64,000 nucleotides of DNA from Chlorokybus atmophyticus (lineage: Eukaryota > Streptophyta > Chlorokybophyceae > Chlorokybales > Chlorokybaceae): the NCBI GenBank assembly GCA_009103225.1, contig RHPI01000810.1, positions 913,387-977,386 on the forward strand, in the 5' to 3' direction. A model generated the notes under the pieces. The model was given only the letters and a program-made list of their open reading frames with translations, made no database searches and was not told where the DNA came from. Both the position numbers and the translations under genes were made by a program. Each line of letters begins with the position of its first letter. Within the stretch, counting starts at the first letter, position 1. Shown here in pieces: positions 11,383-23,475 of this stretch.

Positions 11383-12606
11383 CTACGGAGAGATCGGTAC
11401 TAGAGCTTTTGGTAGAGTCCGAGGTCTTATGGCACATTGCTGTGCAGGTGGCGCATGGCTGCGGTCATCTGCACCCCCTGCCCCTGCTTTCCTGTCGCTC
11501 TTGTGTGACAAGATTGTGTTATGACAGTAGAGCCTTTCCTGCTGGATCAGCAACCGCAGTGCTGCAAAGCAACAGAAGTCATGCATGTTTGCATTGTCTG
11601 TTCCAGAGTTGCACCGCAGCCGTGATGATTGCGTGTTGCAGACCGCAAACAAGAGCACGAGTGCATTCCGCATACCACAACTACCTCTGAGCTCCCAGCG
11701 CACAACACCACATGGCAGGCTGTTAACAGCAATGACGCCACGCCACGCCACGCCAACGAATGATGCTGTAGAAACGAGGGCGCCGTCTGCCTGCTGCGAG
11801 CACTGCGCCCTGGTCAGCGGCTGCCTTGGCTGCGTCATGCTTTGCGCCTGAGACTGAGCTGGCGCTTGATCCAGGCACTGCAACAGAGAGCTAGATAGAA
11901 GCTGCCCGATCACAACACAAGTCAGTCACCGCAGCAGCGCAGGCGTACGTATCAGCTGACCAATGTCAGACAGATCAAAAGCGAGCAACGAATCAGGGTA
12001 CGTGTGTGTCTATGTCGTCACTGAAATGTCTTGCGGTGTGGCTGTGGCTGTTACCTGTGCTTAGCAACACGAGCATCGCCCAGAAATTGCCCCATGACGA
12101 AATGCAATTGGTTGTCGTGTGCAGCAGCAAAGCCACTGCCACTTCGAACAGAAGCCACGAGAGCACACAGTGACACTCGCGACTCCTTGACCCCAGAGAG
12201 CATGAACTGAAGTCCGAACGCAGTGTGTGTGTGAACTCGGCGCTCTCCCCAACCAGACGCCATCTGGGGGAGTTGTTTTGCGCTTGTGGGCCCGAACCAC
12301 CTCAGAGCGCCGCCGAGTTGGGATCCTCCAACATAGCAAAGCATGCTGATGGACTTGGTGACAGGCCCGATGTCCACATGCCGAGTGCTGTGCTCTCATC
12401 CTGAACACAAAGAGTACAAGGTCTGTACGCTCGCAGCAAGCTGGACCACGACTGACTCGACTTCGCTCGATGGTTTCATCCATCAATCGCAAGGCGACGA
12501 GAGGCTGCTTGCAATGGATACAAGCAAGCCAGGCTTTGTCATGCTCACTAGATCAAAATCGGGTATTTTGCCAGACGTGTTATGCATGGGCACGGGTGAG
12601 GAGTAG
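11383..12606 (-). CDS. Probable 3' part of an unresolved spliced gene, minus strand
   Basis: Several minus-strand stretches look coding, but the exon chain is not proven. About 12606-12500 reads as a coherent peptide (NTSGKIPDFDLVSMTKPGLL). About 12360-12058 gives a long open stretch that includes KESRVSLCALVASVRSGSGF and HDNQLHFVMGQFLGDARV, ending at a donor-like AAGCACAG/GTAACA (about 12052). A following exon at about 11910-11838 could close the frame with a basic tail ending LRRKA and a stop. Alternatively the frame 11913-11383 continues. In-frame TGA codons between the first two stretches imply introns. No family is recognised. A competing plus-strand frame covers 12343-12606. Confidence 0.3.
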
Positions 12607-13056
12607 ACAGGTCCTCTTCTTCGCGCACTGGTTCCTCGCCGTGTTCCAGTCAATATGCCCGTAATACATCAGTCGTTTGCATGCTCGTAAGGGATGCACT
12701 TGGGGATGCAGATCTCCTTCTGGCATAGCACGCAACAACTCTGAGTCCAGGGGTTGGTACCGCCAGGACAGCCTTCGTTGCGTGCGTAAGTGTCACATGA
12801 GAACAACAAATTGTTTTTATGTGTTGTGGCGTAAGTAAGTATGTAGGCTTATCTGAGTGGCAGATGCATAGCATAGGGCACAGCAGCAAGGCACCCACAT
12901 GCAGGGGGTAGGACTTTTATTCCACCAGGGGCCTACAGACTAACTATGTGCCAACTAAGTACATGTGAGTTGGGCGGAGGGATGGGCGAGGCAGGGCAGG
13001 GCAGGATGGCAAAGCAACCGTGTACATACCTGTAGCAACAGGTGCCCATATGTATG

Positions 13057-13121
13057 GGTGACCTGCACCTGCAATTATGCTCAGTGCGGTGCACACACAC
13101 TGAGCTTAATTGCAGGTCACC
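13057..13121. repeat. Imperfect 24-bp inverted repeat (hairpin)
   Basis: GGTGACCTGCA..ATTATGCTCAGTG on the left pairs with CACTGAGCTTAATTGCAGGTCACC on the right, with a 6-base insertion in the left arm and a short CGGTGCACACA loop. It could be a small transposon relic or a transcript hairpin. Confidence 0.65.
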
Positions 13122-13325
13122 AAGAGAAAGGTACACCATGCGGCAGTGGCACCGGCACCGCCTCGGGTGAAGTGGGTTCCACCCGTAAGCCTTACTCAAC
13201 CTGAGGCAGCAGTCAATCTGACAGTACTTCTCTCCTCCACCCATGCGCAGATGAAACACTTGAACCTTCTCTCCCGTGCTTGTCGTGTTGGTCGGGTTGA
13301 GTACGACAACCAACCCTGAGCTTAC

Positions 13326-13575
13326 CATTCGTGGCAACCGTGCCATAATCTCCCCGCCTCGTACTGGAAGTCTCCACGCTTTGTGAGCAAAGCCACGCAC
13401 GAGCAACAACCTGTTCCATTCCAGGTCGCCTACAAGCAGCATGAAGAAGCGAGAGCATTGTCGCAGTGCTGTCGCCTGCTTTCGCATCTGGCCTGGCGTT
13501 CAAGACGCGCACGACAGCGTGAAGGAGTGCTGCCCCAAACATGGTAGAGTACCACCCATATGTGCACCCTGCATC
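13326..13575 (-). CDS. Probable internal exon of an unresolved minus-strand gene
   Basis: The minus-strand acceptor CAACCCCTTCAG (13576 and up) and donor ATG/GTAAGC (13325-13320) bound 250 bases. They are open in one frame: a Cys/aromatic start (DAGCTYGWYSTMFGAAL), helices (LLHAVVRVLNARPDAK) and a basic tail. The preceding minus-strand stretch (13860-13690; SQECVALLPAQQQQIQATRR) could be an upstream exon. The exon probably belongs with the frames at 11383-12606 and perhaps with 14040-14537. Function unknown. Confidence 0.35.
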
Positions 13576-13859
13576 CTGAAGGGGTTGCAGAACAAAACCA
13601 AGTAGTAAACAAGCATACACGCGCACACAGCATCGATTTTCTATTGGAAACAGTGCAGCACAGAGCCCGAAAAGCAAAGCCAACCTTGATGGGTGTCGAG
13701 GTAGCGGCGTGTCGCCTGTATCTGCTGCTGCTGCGCGGGCAAGAGAGCAACGCATTCCTGTGACGTCACGTACAGTACACTGAGAGCGACGACTGAACCG
13801 GGCAGCGAAGATATCGGCCTGGGTGCACAGCAGCAGCAACACAAAGACGTCCTTTGTCA

Positions 13860-14804
13860 TCAAAGGCCTCGCAAACTAGCGGCCTTGACTGGATGGACTG
13901 AATTCTAGGTCAACGGCTTGGTCGCCATCTGCGGCTGCTCGCAAATATCAAGCAAGCCGTCGCTCTAGTAGCTGGAAGATGTGTGGGCGAATTCACCTTT
14001 GCACCTCTGCACACAGCAGCAGAGTCCAACATGCGCAGGCTAATGCACTTGCATGCTCAAGCTCAGCTCGGGAAGCCAATCTTGTTCAAAGGTGGAACAG
14101 TCGCATGTGTACAAGGAATGTCCAAAAACTTCAGAGTATACTTGAGAAAAAGTCTCTTCTCTGTCTGGTCTGGTTAAGAAAAGCACAGCACCAAACAGCA
14201 CTCTGCAACGGCATCTGACTGACACCAGCGCACCCAAGCAAACATTCCGAGGAAGCGCAAGTGCAGAAAACCAACAGCGCCAGAGTGTAGGTTGGGCACT
14301 TGCTGTCGGCAAGGAGCAGGTGGGAAGCACTGCATTCAAACATTTGGGGATGCATTCATGAGTGCTGCACAGATCAGACACCTTGCACGCAACCGAGAAA
14401 CAATCACAGAGACATCGGTATATATCGCCATATAATATTACATCTGATTGGTGATACATCAGACTATACAGGGTAGCTGCGTCAGGTAGACTGGCAGCAC
14501 TAGCACAAGGCCGTGGCGGCGTGAAGAGACATAGCACTGCTACGGTAGGCAGTGGGCAATATAATTTGTCTCCATGTATATAGCCACGCAGCCGACGGCA
14601 CGTTATCTTGTAAGAATGTAGTTGCTGGTTGGGAATGGGGGCTTCTTTCTTCTAAGTTGAAGGTTCAGAGCAGCTCACGTGGAAGAGAGCAGTCGCGTAA
14701 AAATCGCGAGCACAATGTGTGGCTCGGCGGCGAACTGCGCTCTGTGGCGTCCATCCAAGCGCACTTTTTATCCATGAGCATAACGGGAATCAAATGCAAA
14801 AGAA
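13860..14804. other. Region of competing frames, gene structure unresolved
   Basis: Minus-strand frames (14537-14040) and plus-strand frames (13902-14177, with LGKPILFKGGTVACVQGMSK) overlap. Both look partly coding and both have splice-like borders. I cannot decide between them; it may be the 5' part of the minus-strand gene. 14560-14800 is the spacer before the 3' end of the next minus-strand gene. Confidence 0.3.
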
Positions 14805-17784
14805 TCAAGCCTGTGTGGCAGCGGCAGCAGCAGCGCTAGCAGCAACCGACTTCCCTGCTTCCTCACAGACATTGCGAAGCCTTATATTCTCCTTGATGAG
14901 AGAGCTGTTTTCGGATTCCAGCTCTTCAATGCGAAGAGTCTGTTCTGAATTCATCCTGCGCACGCCCAGACAAGCAAAGTACATGTACATGATAAGAATA
15001 GACATCAAGTAAACTCTGGCCATTCGTGAGCACAGACACGCAACCAGCTTGCTCATTCTCCTATGCCCGCCGACAGTGTACCGGTTCATAAAAGACAGAC
15101 GCATGGTCAAGCTTCTGTTCTCATTCTCCAGCTCTTCTAGTTTCTTGAATGTGGACGGATCCAGAACTCGTGTTGTGCCATTGGTCTTGTCTTGCTTGGC
15201 AGCAGACCTGGTGCATGACACAAGTCAAGGTGTGAATCAACCACGCATCCTGACATGCTTTGGGTTTCCAACAAAGCAAGGGCCGTAGCCGAGGGGTACC
15301 CACGCAATGCGAACGAGGCCAAGGATTAACACATGTGTGCTACCATTGTATGGAGATACAGTGGCTATGGCCACCCTGGACAATGCTGGTACCTTTGATT
15401 TCGTCGTTCTTCCCTTCGCACCCGAGCTGGGTTTACTGTAATACACTCTGAAGTGCTGCGCCGGACAAGGGAGGCAGACTTGGTCTTGAGAGTGCCTGGA
15501 AGTGACACGCACTGCAGGTAAGCTTACATTGTCTAACATGCCACAGAACCACCACCAACACAAACACAGCTCATTGCAAGCAACCATCACCATTGGTTGC
15601 AGGAGGAGTGCCGAGACGCCCGTTTTTTGGCACAGCATGACCATTGACACCATTGACACCATGACAACCAGCACCGTTGATGTTGCTCATAGAAGCTGCC
15701 TTTGTCAATCCACCGGGCTTGGGCATACCAGCAGTGGCAAGTCGCAGTTTGACTGTCTCAAGAGGAGAACTCTACATCATCAAGGTACATGAGTTCAGCG
15801 GGACAATTTGAGACTCAACTAGCACATCAAATCTTGTCACTGTACGCCATGCGTGTTTGTCATACCTGCTCCCACTCTAGGACAGCCGCCATATCTGGAG
15901 AGGAACCTGTTGTCACCGTCGTGCCAATACCTACAACGACACAGGTATTAGACAATGACAGTTGCAATCCCTGTCGTTGATTGACACACACTCACACACT
16001 GCAAGGGCAAGACACACAATGATGGAAAGTAGTTGCCATGGGCATCGAAAAGTAGAGCAAAGTGAGAAGGTCAACCACTTTAACGCGGGGACCTGGGTGA
16101 TTCGGCGCCACATCCATGCCCATCAAGTATGAAGCAGTGAACGCGGCCACGCGCAGCTACGTAATACGCAAGCAAAAGGTCGAGCACACTCGGTCAGGAT
16201 AAAGCCCACGCAAGCATGGCAGGGCAGGGCAGGCCGCACATACAGCAACGCAACAAATGGCAGCAGCAAACATCCATGCAATTCCACTCACTCTGTAGTC
16301 TTTGAAGAGCCCCCGAGGCTGTTGCGCGTCGTTTGGCAAGGCGTACGATACCTGCCCCATCAGACTGACTCCGTTTAATAATATTTGTACGCACAATGCG
16401 CGCGTCCAATGCAGAGCTGACAGTTCTTGTGTCCTGCAGCAAAGCGTCGATGGCTGTGGCAGATAACGACGGAGAATCCAGCATGGGTGACCTTTCGATC
16501 CCGGCAGGATCCTCGACAACCGACACCTTCGTGTCTTCGCTTCGGCTGAAAGATGCCCACCACATCAGTGTTGTGCAACCACCAAGGATTGTCGTGCGAA
16601 TGGCCATGTGCTAGTTACCACAACAAATGTTGACAGTATGCACCTGCGTAGATTGTCAAGGACTTCTTGTAGGGCATCATTCCCTGTTGTTGCAGACACA
16701 GCAGGTGCGGCTGCCATGATGGCAGAGGCAGCAGCGATTGCTGCGGAGGATGCCATTCCAGCTTGTATAAAACCCAGAGGAGGGGCCGACTGCAAAGTGC
16801 TGTCTGCTGTGTTGAAGGTTGCTGACCCAGCCAGCACCTGGCTGCCAACTATGGCTACTGCAGGGACAGTGGCTGGTAATTGCTGCGCTCCAGCCACGGC
16901 CATGCCACCAGAGAAAAGAGCGGCTGAAGGCACTGCTCCTGTTATTGCTTGTGGAGACGGCGAACTGATTATCTCCATTGGCTGACCAGTCGCTAAACTG
17001 GATGACAAAACTAGAGGTGGCACAGTGGCCACACTCGCGGCAAAAAGGGGCGCTTGGCCAGCAGGCGAGCCAGTGACAGGAATGCTCGTTGGGAAAACGG
17101 TAGCAGCAGCTGGAGGAGATGAACTCAACACACCGCTCACAGAGGTGGCAGACACCAGTTGGCTGTCGCTATCTGTGACTGCGGCTGACACCACTGGCGT
17201 GAATGTCTGCGCTGTGCCGCACTCTTGACTTTCGGTCTCCATGGCGGACGATGACATGCTCGATTCAGGTAGCTGCGATCCCCCCTGCCCTCGTGCACTA
17301 TCCAGTGAAGCAGCCCTGCAGGACGAAAGGTCAAACAGGGAAAAAGCGCACTGGCAGCTTGCATCAGTGCAATGCAAGCTGCCCTAAGCACTGCACGCCC
17401 TGATTGCTACTTTGTGCAGGTACCAGCAAATCAATGCTCAATGCCTTCGTGCTGCATTCTCACGGCGGCGTCAGTCGACCGACATGACATGTCGCTGTAC
17501 GTGCTTTTTCTCACTAGTTGAAACATTTGCAAGAAGCCAAAGCACTGTTTATCTTACATGCCCGGACGCACTTCCGCTGCTGGCGCCTCCCCCGTCGGCT
17601 CCATCGCCTGAGACAGCACGCTCTGCATGACTGCGTTGAGCTCGCGAGCGGCCGTTTCCAACCCATCCCTGAAAAAAACAACGCAAGCCCGTTTAGCATC
17701 CTCTCCGTCCATACAGCCGCGCTCGTGCAGTCTATTGTTAACCACAATGGGTGTAAAAACTGACCCTTGCACGTCGCACGTCAT
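14805..17784 (-). CDS. bZIP-like / coiled-coil protein, nine exons, 540 residues
   Basis: Exons in transcript order are 17784-17765, 17668-17558, 17315-16644, 16545-16352, 15930-15866, 15771-15591, 15495-15393, 15207-15082 and 14955-14805. All introns are GT..AG, all phases match and the total is 1623 coding bases, which supports the model strongly. The start at 17784 has the context ACCACCATGA; the frame stays open upstream to 18012, but that part is Arg/Gly-rich like leader sequence. Residues 44-268 are Ser/Ala/Pro/Val-rich and probably disordered. Residues about 355-414 hold SSPLETVKLRLATAGMPKPG. Residues about 437-452 are a basic cluster (RVRREERRNQRSAAK). Residues about 468-520 form a coiled coil with heptad-spaced Leu and Glu (KLEELENENRSLTMRL; IEELESENSSLIKENIRL). 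This resembles a bZIP transcription factor, but the second Arg of the Asn-x7-Arg signature is missing and a DP break separates the basic cluster from the zipper. DNA binding is therefore only inferred. Confidence 0.75.
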
Positions 17785-18400
17785 GGTGGTGAAACTCTGG
17801 CTGTGAGCTGTTGTTCCTTCTCCAGTCCAGTAGCCCGTGTTGAGACTCTTGGCGCATGACGCCGGGCAGCCGGACAACGAACCAGACCACCCGCTCACCG
17901 GCGCCCCTGGCCCTCGCCCTGGGCTTTGCCTCGCCTGCCCTCTCCTCCTCCTCCTCCTGCCAGCTTGCCGCCAGCCACTGGGCCGACCAATGCGGGCGGC
18001 TCTCCCACCCACCGATGGTACTCCCTACGCACGCACGGGGCTACACCCGGGCGCATTAGGGTTTCGCTCCATTCCATACATGAGACGCGCCATACAGGCG
18101 GTTGGGCGGTTCTGATGACGGGGGCGTCAGAAAAGCCCAGTCGATATAAACGGCAACGTTCTTACAACCATTGTGGTGCCATCTTTATGTAAGGGCCCTT
18201 GGGATTGTGTGTCATCGAGGTCACCTCTCGTCGACACCTTCAATCTAGCACGCGTGACCATTGCGAACGACTTCATTCATTGTGAGCACGCCTCGTGCTT
18301 GAATCGAAGGAAGCTTCCACATTTATACACATACACATGCATCTTCAAAAGCACAATTCTATGCCAGTATGTACAGTTATTGATGAGGTGTATCATATAC

Positions 18401-18403
18401 ATG

Positions 18404-18443
<40 letters not shown>

Positions 18444-18671
18444 TATATACATATGTATATGTATAAATACATACGCATATATGTGCATATATATACATAT
18501 ATACACAAATGTGGCTTCATGTGTGCATATGTATATATACATGCGCATATATACATATATACATACATGTGTGCAAATACATATAAATATAATATGCATA
18601 CGTATATATAAATGTGTGCAATTATATATAAATACACTATGTACATACACACACGTATATATATGCACATA
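18401..18671. repeat. (AC)n and TATATG-type microsatellite block
   Basis: A run of about 15 AC units at 18408-18441 is followed by about 230 bases of ATATACATATGTAT-type repeats. It recurs at about 22085-22355 in the second copy. Frames across it (Thr-His or Ile-Tyr runs) are not genes. Confidence 0.9.
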
Positions 18672-19006
18672 CCGTACTTACCCGTTCGCAGTGCCCCCCT
18701 TCCAACATAGTGCCCCCCCCCACCCCCCCACCCCAAAGAATTTGTAGGGGGGTAAGTGTAATCGAGGGGCACTTTATTCGGAAGGGGGCATTTTATTAGA
18801 TCACGATTACGCTGACCAACCGTATTATAACACAAAAAAATACCAAACATGACCGTACACAAGTGTAACCCACATTACATGGGTAACCCTACAGCAGGGG
18901 GGCACTGCATACGGGAAGGGGGCATAACATCCTAACAGCGTGCCCCCCTTTACAATCTAAGGGGGTATTTTTAATAGGGGGGGCACTTATCATGGGGTAC
19001 ATACGG
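18672..19006. mobile_element. Short inverted-repeat element with G/C tracts (MITE-like)
   Basis: The left end CCGTACTTACCC..AGTGCCCCCC mirrors the right end GGGGGGGCACT..GGGGTACATACGG on the other strand, with further internal CCCCCC and GGGGGG blocks. It sits in TA-rich DNA and encodes nothing. The second copy lies at about 22356-22690. A Tc1/mariner-like MITE is possible, but no clear TA duplication is visible on the right side. Confidence 0.5.
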
Positions 19007-19022
19007 CATATATGCATATATN

Positions 19023-22000
19023 GCTACCATTGTATGGAGATACAGTGGCTATGGCCACCCTGGACAATGCTGGTACCTTTGATTTCGTCGTTCTTCCCTT
19101 CGCACCCGAGCTGGGTTTACTGTAATACACTCTGAAGTGCTGCGCCGGACAAGGGAGGCAGACTTGGTCTTGAGAGTGCCTGGAAGTGACACGCACTGCA
19201 GGTAAGCTTACATTGTCTAACATGCCACAGAACCACCACCAACACAAACACAGCTCATTGCAAGCAACCATCACCATTGGTTGCAGGAGGAGTGCCGAGA
19301 CGCCCGTTTTTTGGCACAGCATGACCATTGACACCATTGACACCATGACAACCAGCACCGTTGATGTTGCTCATAGAAGCTGCCTTTGTCAATCCACCGG
19401 GCTTGGGCATACCAGCAGTGGCAAGTCGCAGTTTGACTGTCTCAAGAGGAGAACTCTACATCATCAAGGTACATGAGTTCAGCGGGACAATTTGAGACTC
19501 AACTAGCACATCAAATCTTGTCACTGTACGCCATGCGTGTTTGTCATACCTGCTCCCACTCTAGGACAGCCGCCATATCTGGAGAGGAACCTGTTGTCAC
19601 CGTCGTGCCAATACCTACAACGACACAGGTATTAGACAATGACAGTTGCAATCCCTGTCGTTGATTGACACACACTCACACACTGCAAGGGCAAGACACA
19701 CAATGATGGAAAGTAGTTGCCATGGGCATCGAAAAGTAGAGCAAAGTGAGAAGGTCAACCACTTTAACGCGGGGACCTGGGTGATTCGGCGCCACATCCA
19801 TGCCCATCAAGTATGAAGCAGTGAACGCGGCCACGCGCAGCTACGTAATACGCAAGCAAAAGGTCGAGCACACTCGGTCAGGATAAAGCCCACGCAAGCA
19901 TGGCAGGGCAGGGCAGGCCGCACATACAGCAACGCAACAAATGGCAGCAGCAAACATCCATGCAATTCCACTCACTCTGTAGTCTTTGAAGAGCCCCCGA
20001 GGCTGTTGCGCGTCGTTTGGCAAGGCGTACGATACCTGCCCCATCAGACTGACTCCGTTTAATAATATTTGTACGCACAATGCGCGCGTCCAATGCAGAG
20101 CTGACAGTTCTTGTGTCCTGCAGCAAAGCGTCGATGGCTGTGGCAGATAACGACGGAGAATCCAGCATGGGTGACCTTTCGATCCCGGCAGGATCCTCGA
20201 CAACCGACACCTTCGTGTCTTCGCTTCGGCTGAAAGATGCCCACCACATCAGTGTTGTGCAACCACCAAGGATTGTCGTGCGAATGGCCATGTGCTAGTT
20301 ACCACAACAAATGTTGACAGTATGCACCTGCGTAGATTGTCAAGGACTTCTTGTAGGGCATCATTCCCTGTTGTTGCAGACACAGCAGGTGCGGCTGCCA
20401 TGATGGCAGAGGCAGCAGCGATTGCTGCGGAGGATGCCATTCCAGCTTGTATAAAACCCAGAGGAGGGGCCGACTGCAAAGTGCTGTCTGCTGTGTTGAA
20501 GGTTGCTGACCCAGCCAGCACCTGGCTGCCAACTATGGCTACTGCAGGGACAGTGGCTGGTAATTGCTGCGCTCCAGCCACGGCCATGCCACCAGAGAAA
20601 AGAGCGGCTGAAGGCACTGCTCCTGTTATTGCTTGTGGAGACGGCGAACTGATTATCTCCATTGGCTGACCAGTCGCTAAACTGGATGACAAAACTAGAG
20701 GTGGCACAGTGGCCACACTCGCGGCAAAAAGGGGCGCTTGGCCAGCAGGCGAGCCAGTGACAGGAATGCTCGTTGGGAAAACGGTAGCAGCAGCTGGAGG
20801 AGATGAACTCAACACACCGCTCACAGAGGTGGCAGACACCAGTTGGCTGTCGCTATCTGTGACTGCGGCTGACACCACTGGCGTGAATGTCTGCGCTGTG
20901 CCGCACTCTTGACTTTCGGTCTCCATGGCGGACGATGACATGCTCGATTCAGGTAGCTGCGATCCCCCCTGCCCTCGTGCACTATCCAGTGAAGCAGCCC
21001 TGCAGGACGAAAGGTCAAACAGGGAAAAAGCGCACTGGCAGCTTGCATCAGTGCAATGCAAGCTGCCCTAAGCACTGCACGCCCTGATTGCTACTTTGTG
21101 CAGGTACCAGCAAATCAATGCTCAATGCCTTCGTGCTGCATTCTCACGGCGGCGTCAGTCGACCGACATGACATGTCGCTGTACGTGCTTTTTCTCACTA
21201 GTTGAAACATTTGCAAGAAGCCAAAGCACTGTTTATCTTACATGCCCGGACGCACTTCCGCTGCTGGCGCCTCCCCCGTCGGCTCCATCGCCTGAGACAG
21301 CACGCTCTGCATGACTGCGTTGAGCTCGCGAGCGGCCGTTTCCAACCCATCCCTGAAAAAAACAACGCAAGCCCGTTTAGCATCCTCTCCGTCCATACAG
21401 CCGCGCTCGTGCAGTCTATTGTTAACCACAATGGGTGTAAAAACTGACCCTTGCACGTCGCACGTCATGGTGGTGAAACTCTGGCTGTGAGCTGTTGTTC
21501 CTTCTCCAGTCCAGTAGCCCGTGTTGAGACTCTTGGCGCATGACGCCGGGCAGCCGGACAACGAACCAGACCACCCGCTCACCGGCGCCCCTGGCCCTCG
21601 CCCTGGGCTTTGCCTCGCCTGCCCTCTCCTCCTCCTCCTCCTGCCAGCTTGCCGCCAGCCACTGGGCCGACCAATGCGGGCGGCTCTCCCACCCACCGAT
21701 GGTACTCCCTACGCACGCACGGGGCTACACCCGGGCGCATTAGGGTTTCGCTCCATTCCATACATGAGACGCGCCATACAGGCGGTTGGGCGGTTCTGAT
21801 GACGGGGGCGTCAGAAAAGCCCAGTCGATATAAACGGCAACGTTCTTACAACCATTGTGGTGCCATCTTTATGTAAGGGCCCTTGGGATTGTGTGTCATC
21901 GAGGTCACCTCTCGTCGACACCTTCAATCTAGCACGCGTGACCATTGCGAACGACTTCATTCATTGTGAGCACGCCTCGTGCTTGAATCGAAGGAAGCTT

Positions 22001-22087
22001 CCACATTTATACACATACACATGCATCTTCAAAAGCACAATTCTATGCCAGTATGTACAGTTATTGATGAGGTGTATCATATACATG

Positions 22088-22124
<37 letters not shown>

Positions 22125-22696
22125 CTATATATACATATGTATATGTATAAATACATACGCATATATGTGCATATATATACATATATACACAAATGTGGCT
22201 TCATGTGTGCATATGTATATATACATGCGCATATATACATATATACATACATGTGTGCAAATACATATAAATATAATATGCATACGTATATATAAATGTG
22301 TGCAATTATATATAAATACACTATGTACATACACACACGTATATATATGCACATACCGTACTTACCCGTTCGCAGTGCCCCCCTTCCAACATAGTGCCCC
22401 CCCCCACCCCCCCACCCCAAAGAATTTGTAGGGGGGTAAGTGTAATCGAGGGGCACTTTATTCGGAAGGGGGCATTTTATTAGATCACGATTACGCTGAC
22501 CAACCGTATTATAACACAAAAAAATACCAAACATGACCGTACACAAGTGTAACCCACATTACATGGGTAACCCTACAGCAGGGGGGCACTGCATACGGGA
22601 AGGGGGCATAACATCCTAACAGCGTGCCCCCCTTTACAATCTAAGGGGGTATTTTTAATAGGGGGGGCACTTATCATGGGGTACATACGGCATATA

Positions 22697-22705
<9 letters not shown>
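19023..22705. repeat. Right copy of the 3.68-kb duplication
   Basis: It is a near-identical copy of 15339-19021. Because the junction is a lone N and divergence is almost nil, overlapping contig ends joined as neighbours is the simplest explanation; a very recent real duplication is the alternative. Confidence 0.9.
19077..21468 (-). pseudogene. Second copy of the bZIP-like gene, exons 1-7 only
   Basis: Exons correspond to those of the 14805-17784 gene shifted by 3684 (first exon 21468-21449, seventh 19179-19077). The duplication ends before exons 8 and 9, so this copy lacks the coiled coil and part of the basic cluster. If the duplication is an assembly error, the copy does not exist. Confidence 0.7.
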
Positions 22706-22734
<29 letters not shown>

Positions 22735-22990
22735 CATGTATGTATATATATATACATATATGTATATGTATATATATATACATGCGCATATATATACATA
22801 TATATACATGTGTGCATGTATATATATGTGATAAAATTTACATATATATACACATATATATACAAATGTATATGTATATGAGATACATACATGTACATAC
22901 ATGTGTATATATATGTGTGTATATAGATACTTATGTATATAGGTATATATGTGTATATATATATATGTATATATATCTGTGTGTACCGTA
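22706..22990. repeat. Long TA/TATATG microsatellite
   Basis: The sequence is almost pure (AT)n, TATATG and TACATA repeats from 22706 to about 22980. It carries no genes. Confidence 0.9.
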
Positions 22991-23357
22991 ATGACCAAAA
23001 ATTTACGCATGCAGACAACCTTTTAACCCATTAAAACTGTGTCTATGCGGTTATATTTGATCGCACTAGCAGTCCAACTAACGCCAAAAACCAGCCGCTG
23101 GAGGGCGCCAATTGGTCAGATGCATTGATCTGCTAGCGGAAAGTGTGAAAGCGCTTCGCGCGCGGGTAACGTACATCTGAATCAGACTGTGAGACGGCGT
23201 ACGAAGTGAAACTAATAAACGACATTCAAAAGTATACATATAAAGTTTTTGGCATTATAATATATGTATATATATATATGAATATAGATGGATATATGTA
23301 TATGTGTATATATTTGTATATACATACTATACTTTCCCCAACACAGTCCCCTCTCCG

Positions 23358-23396
23358 AACACAGTCCCCCTCGACAAATTCAAGGGGGACTGTGTT
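23358..23396. repeat. Perfect 14-bp inverted repeat (hairpin) beside a poly-C gap
   Basis: AACACAGTCCCCCT (23358-23371) and its exact complement AGGGGGACTGTGTT (23383-23396) are separated by 11 bases. A partial third copy of the arm (ACACAGTCCCC) lies at 23341-23351. It resembles the GC-tract arms of the element at 18672. Confidence 0.75.
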
Positions 23397-23410
23397 TAAA
23401 CCTTAGAGGC

Positions 23411-23475
23411 CCCCCCCCCCCCCCCCCCCCCCCNNNNNNNNNNNNNNNNNNNNNNNNNNNNNNNGGGGGTGGGGG
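23411..23475. other. Poly-C tract, 31-base gap, poly-G tract
   Basis: Gap 23434-23464 is flanked by a C run on the left and a G run on the right. The switch from C to G suggests either a large inverted structure or an orientation error around the gap. Confidence 0.85.

Larger units (their letters stand above)
15339..19021. repeat. Left copy of a 3.68-kb near-perfect tandem duplication
   Basis: Every landmark in 15339-19021 recurs 3684 bases further right. The only difference noticed is in the AC microsatellite. The copies meet at a single N (19022). It contains exons 1-7 of the bZIP-like gene, a microsatellite and a GC-tract inverted-repeat element. Confidence 0.9.

Noticed and set aside
12343-12606. 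Plus-strand frame with a coding-like peptide (FIHQSQGDERLLAMDTSKPG)
   Set aside because: It competes with minus-strand exons that have splice signals on both sides; kept only as an alternative reading.
18277-18862. Long frames of Thr-His, Ile-Tyr and Val-Cys repeats (also 21961-23018)
   Set aside because: They are translations of AC and TATATG microsatellites.
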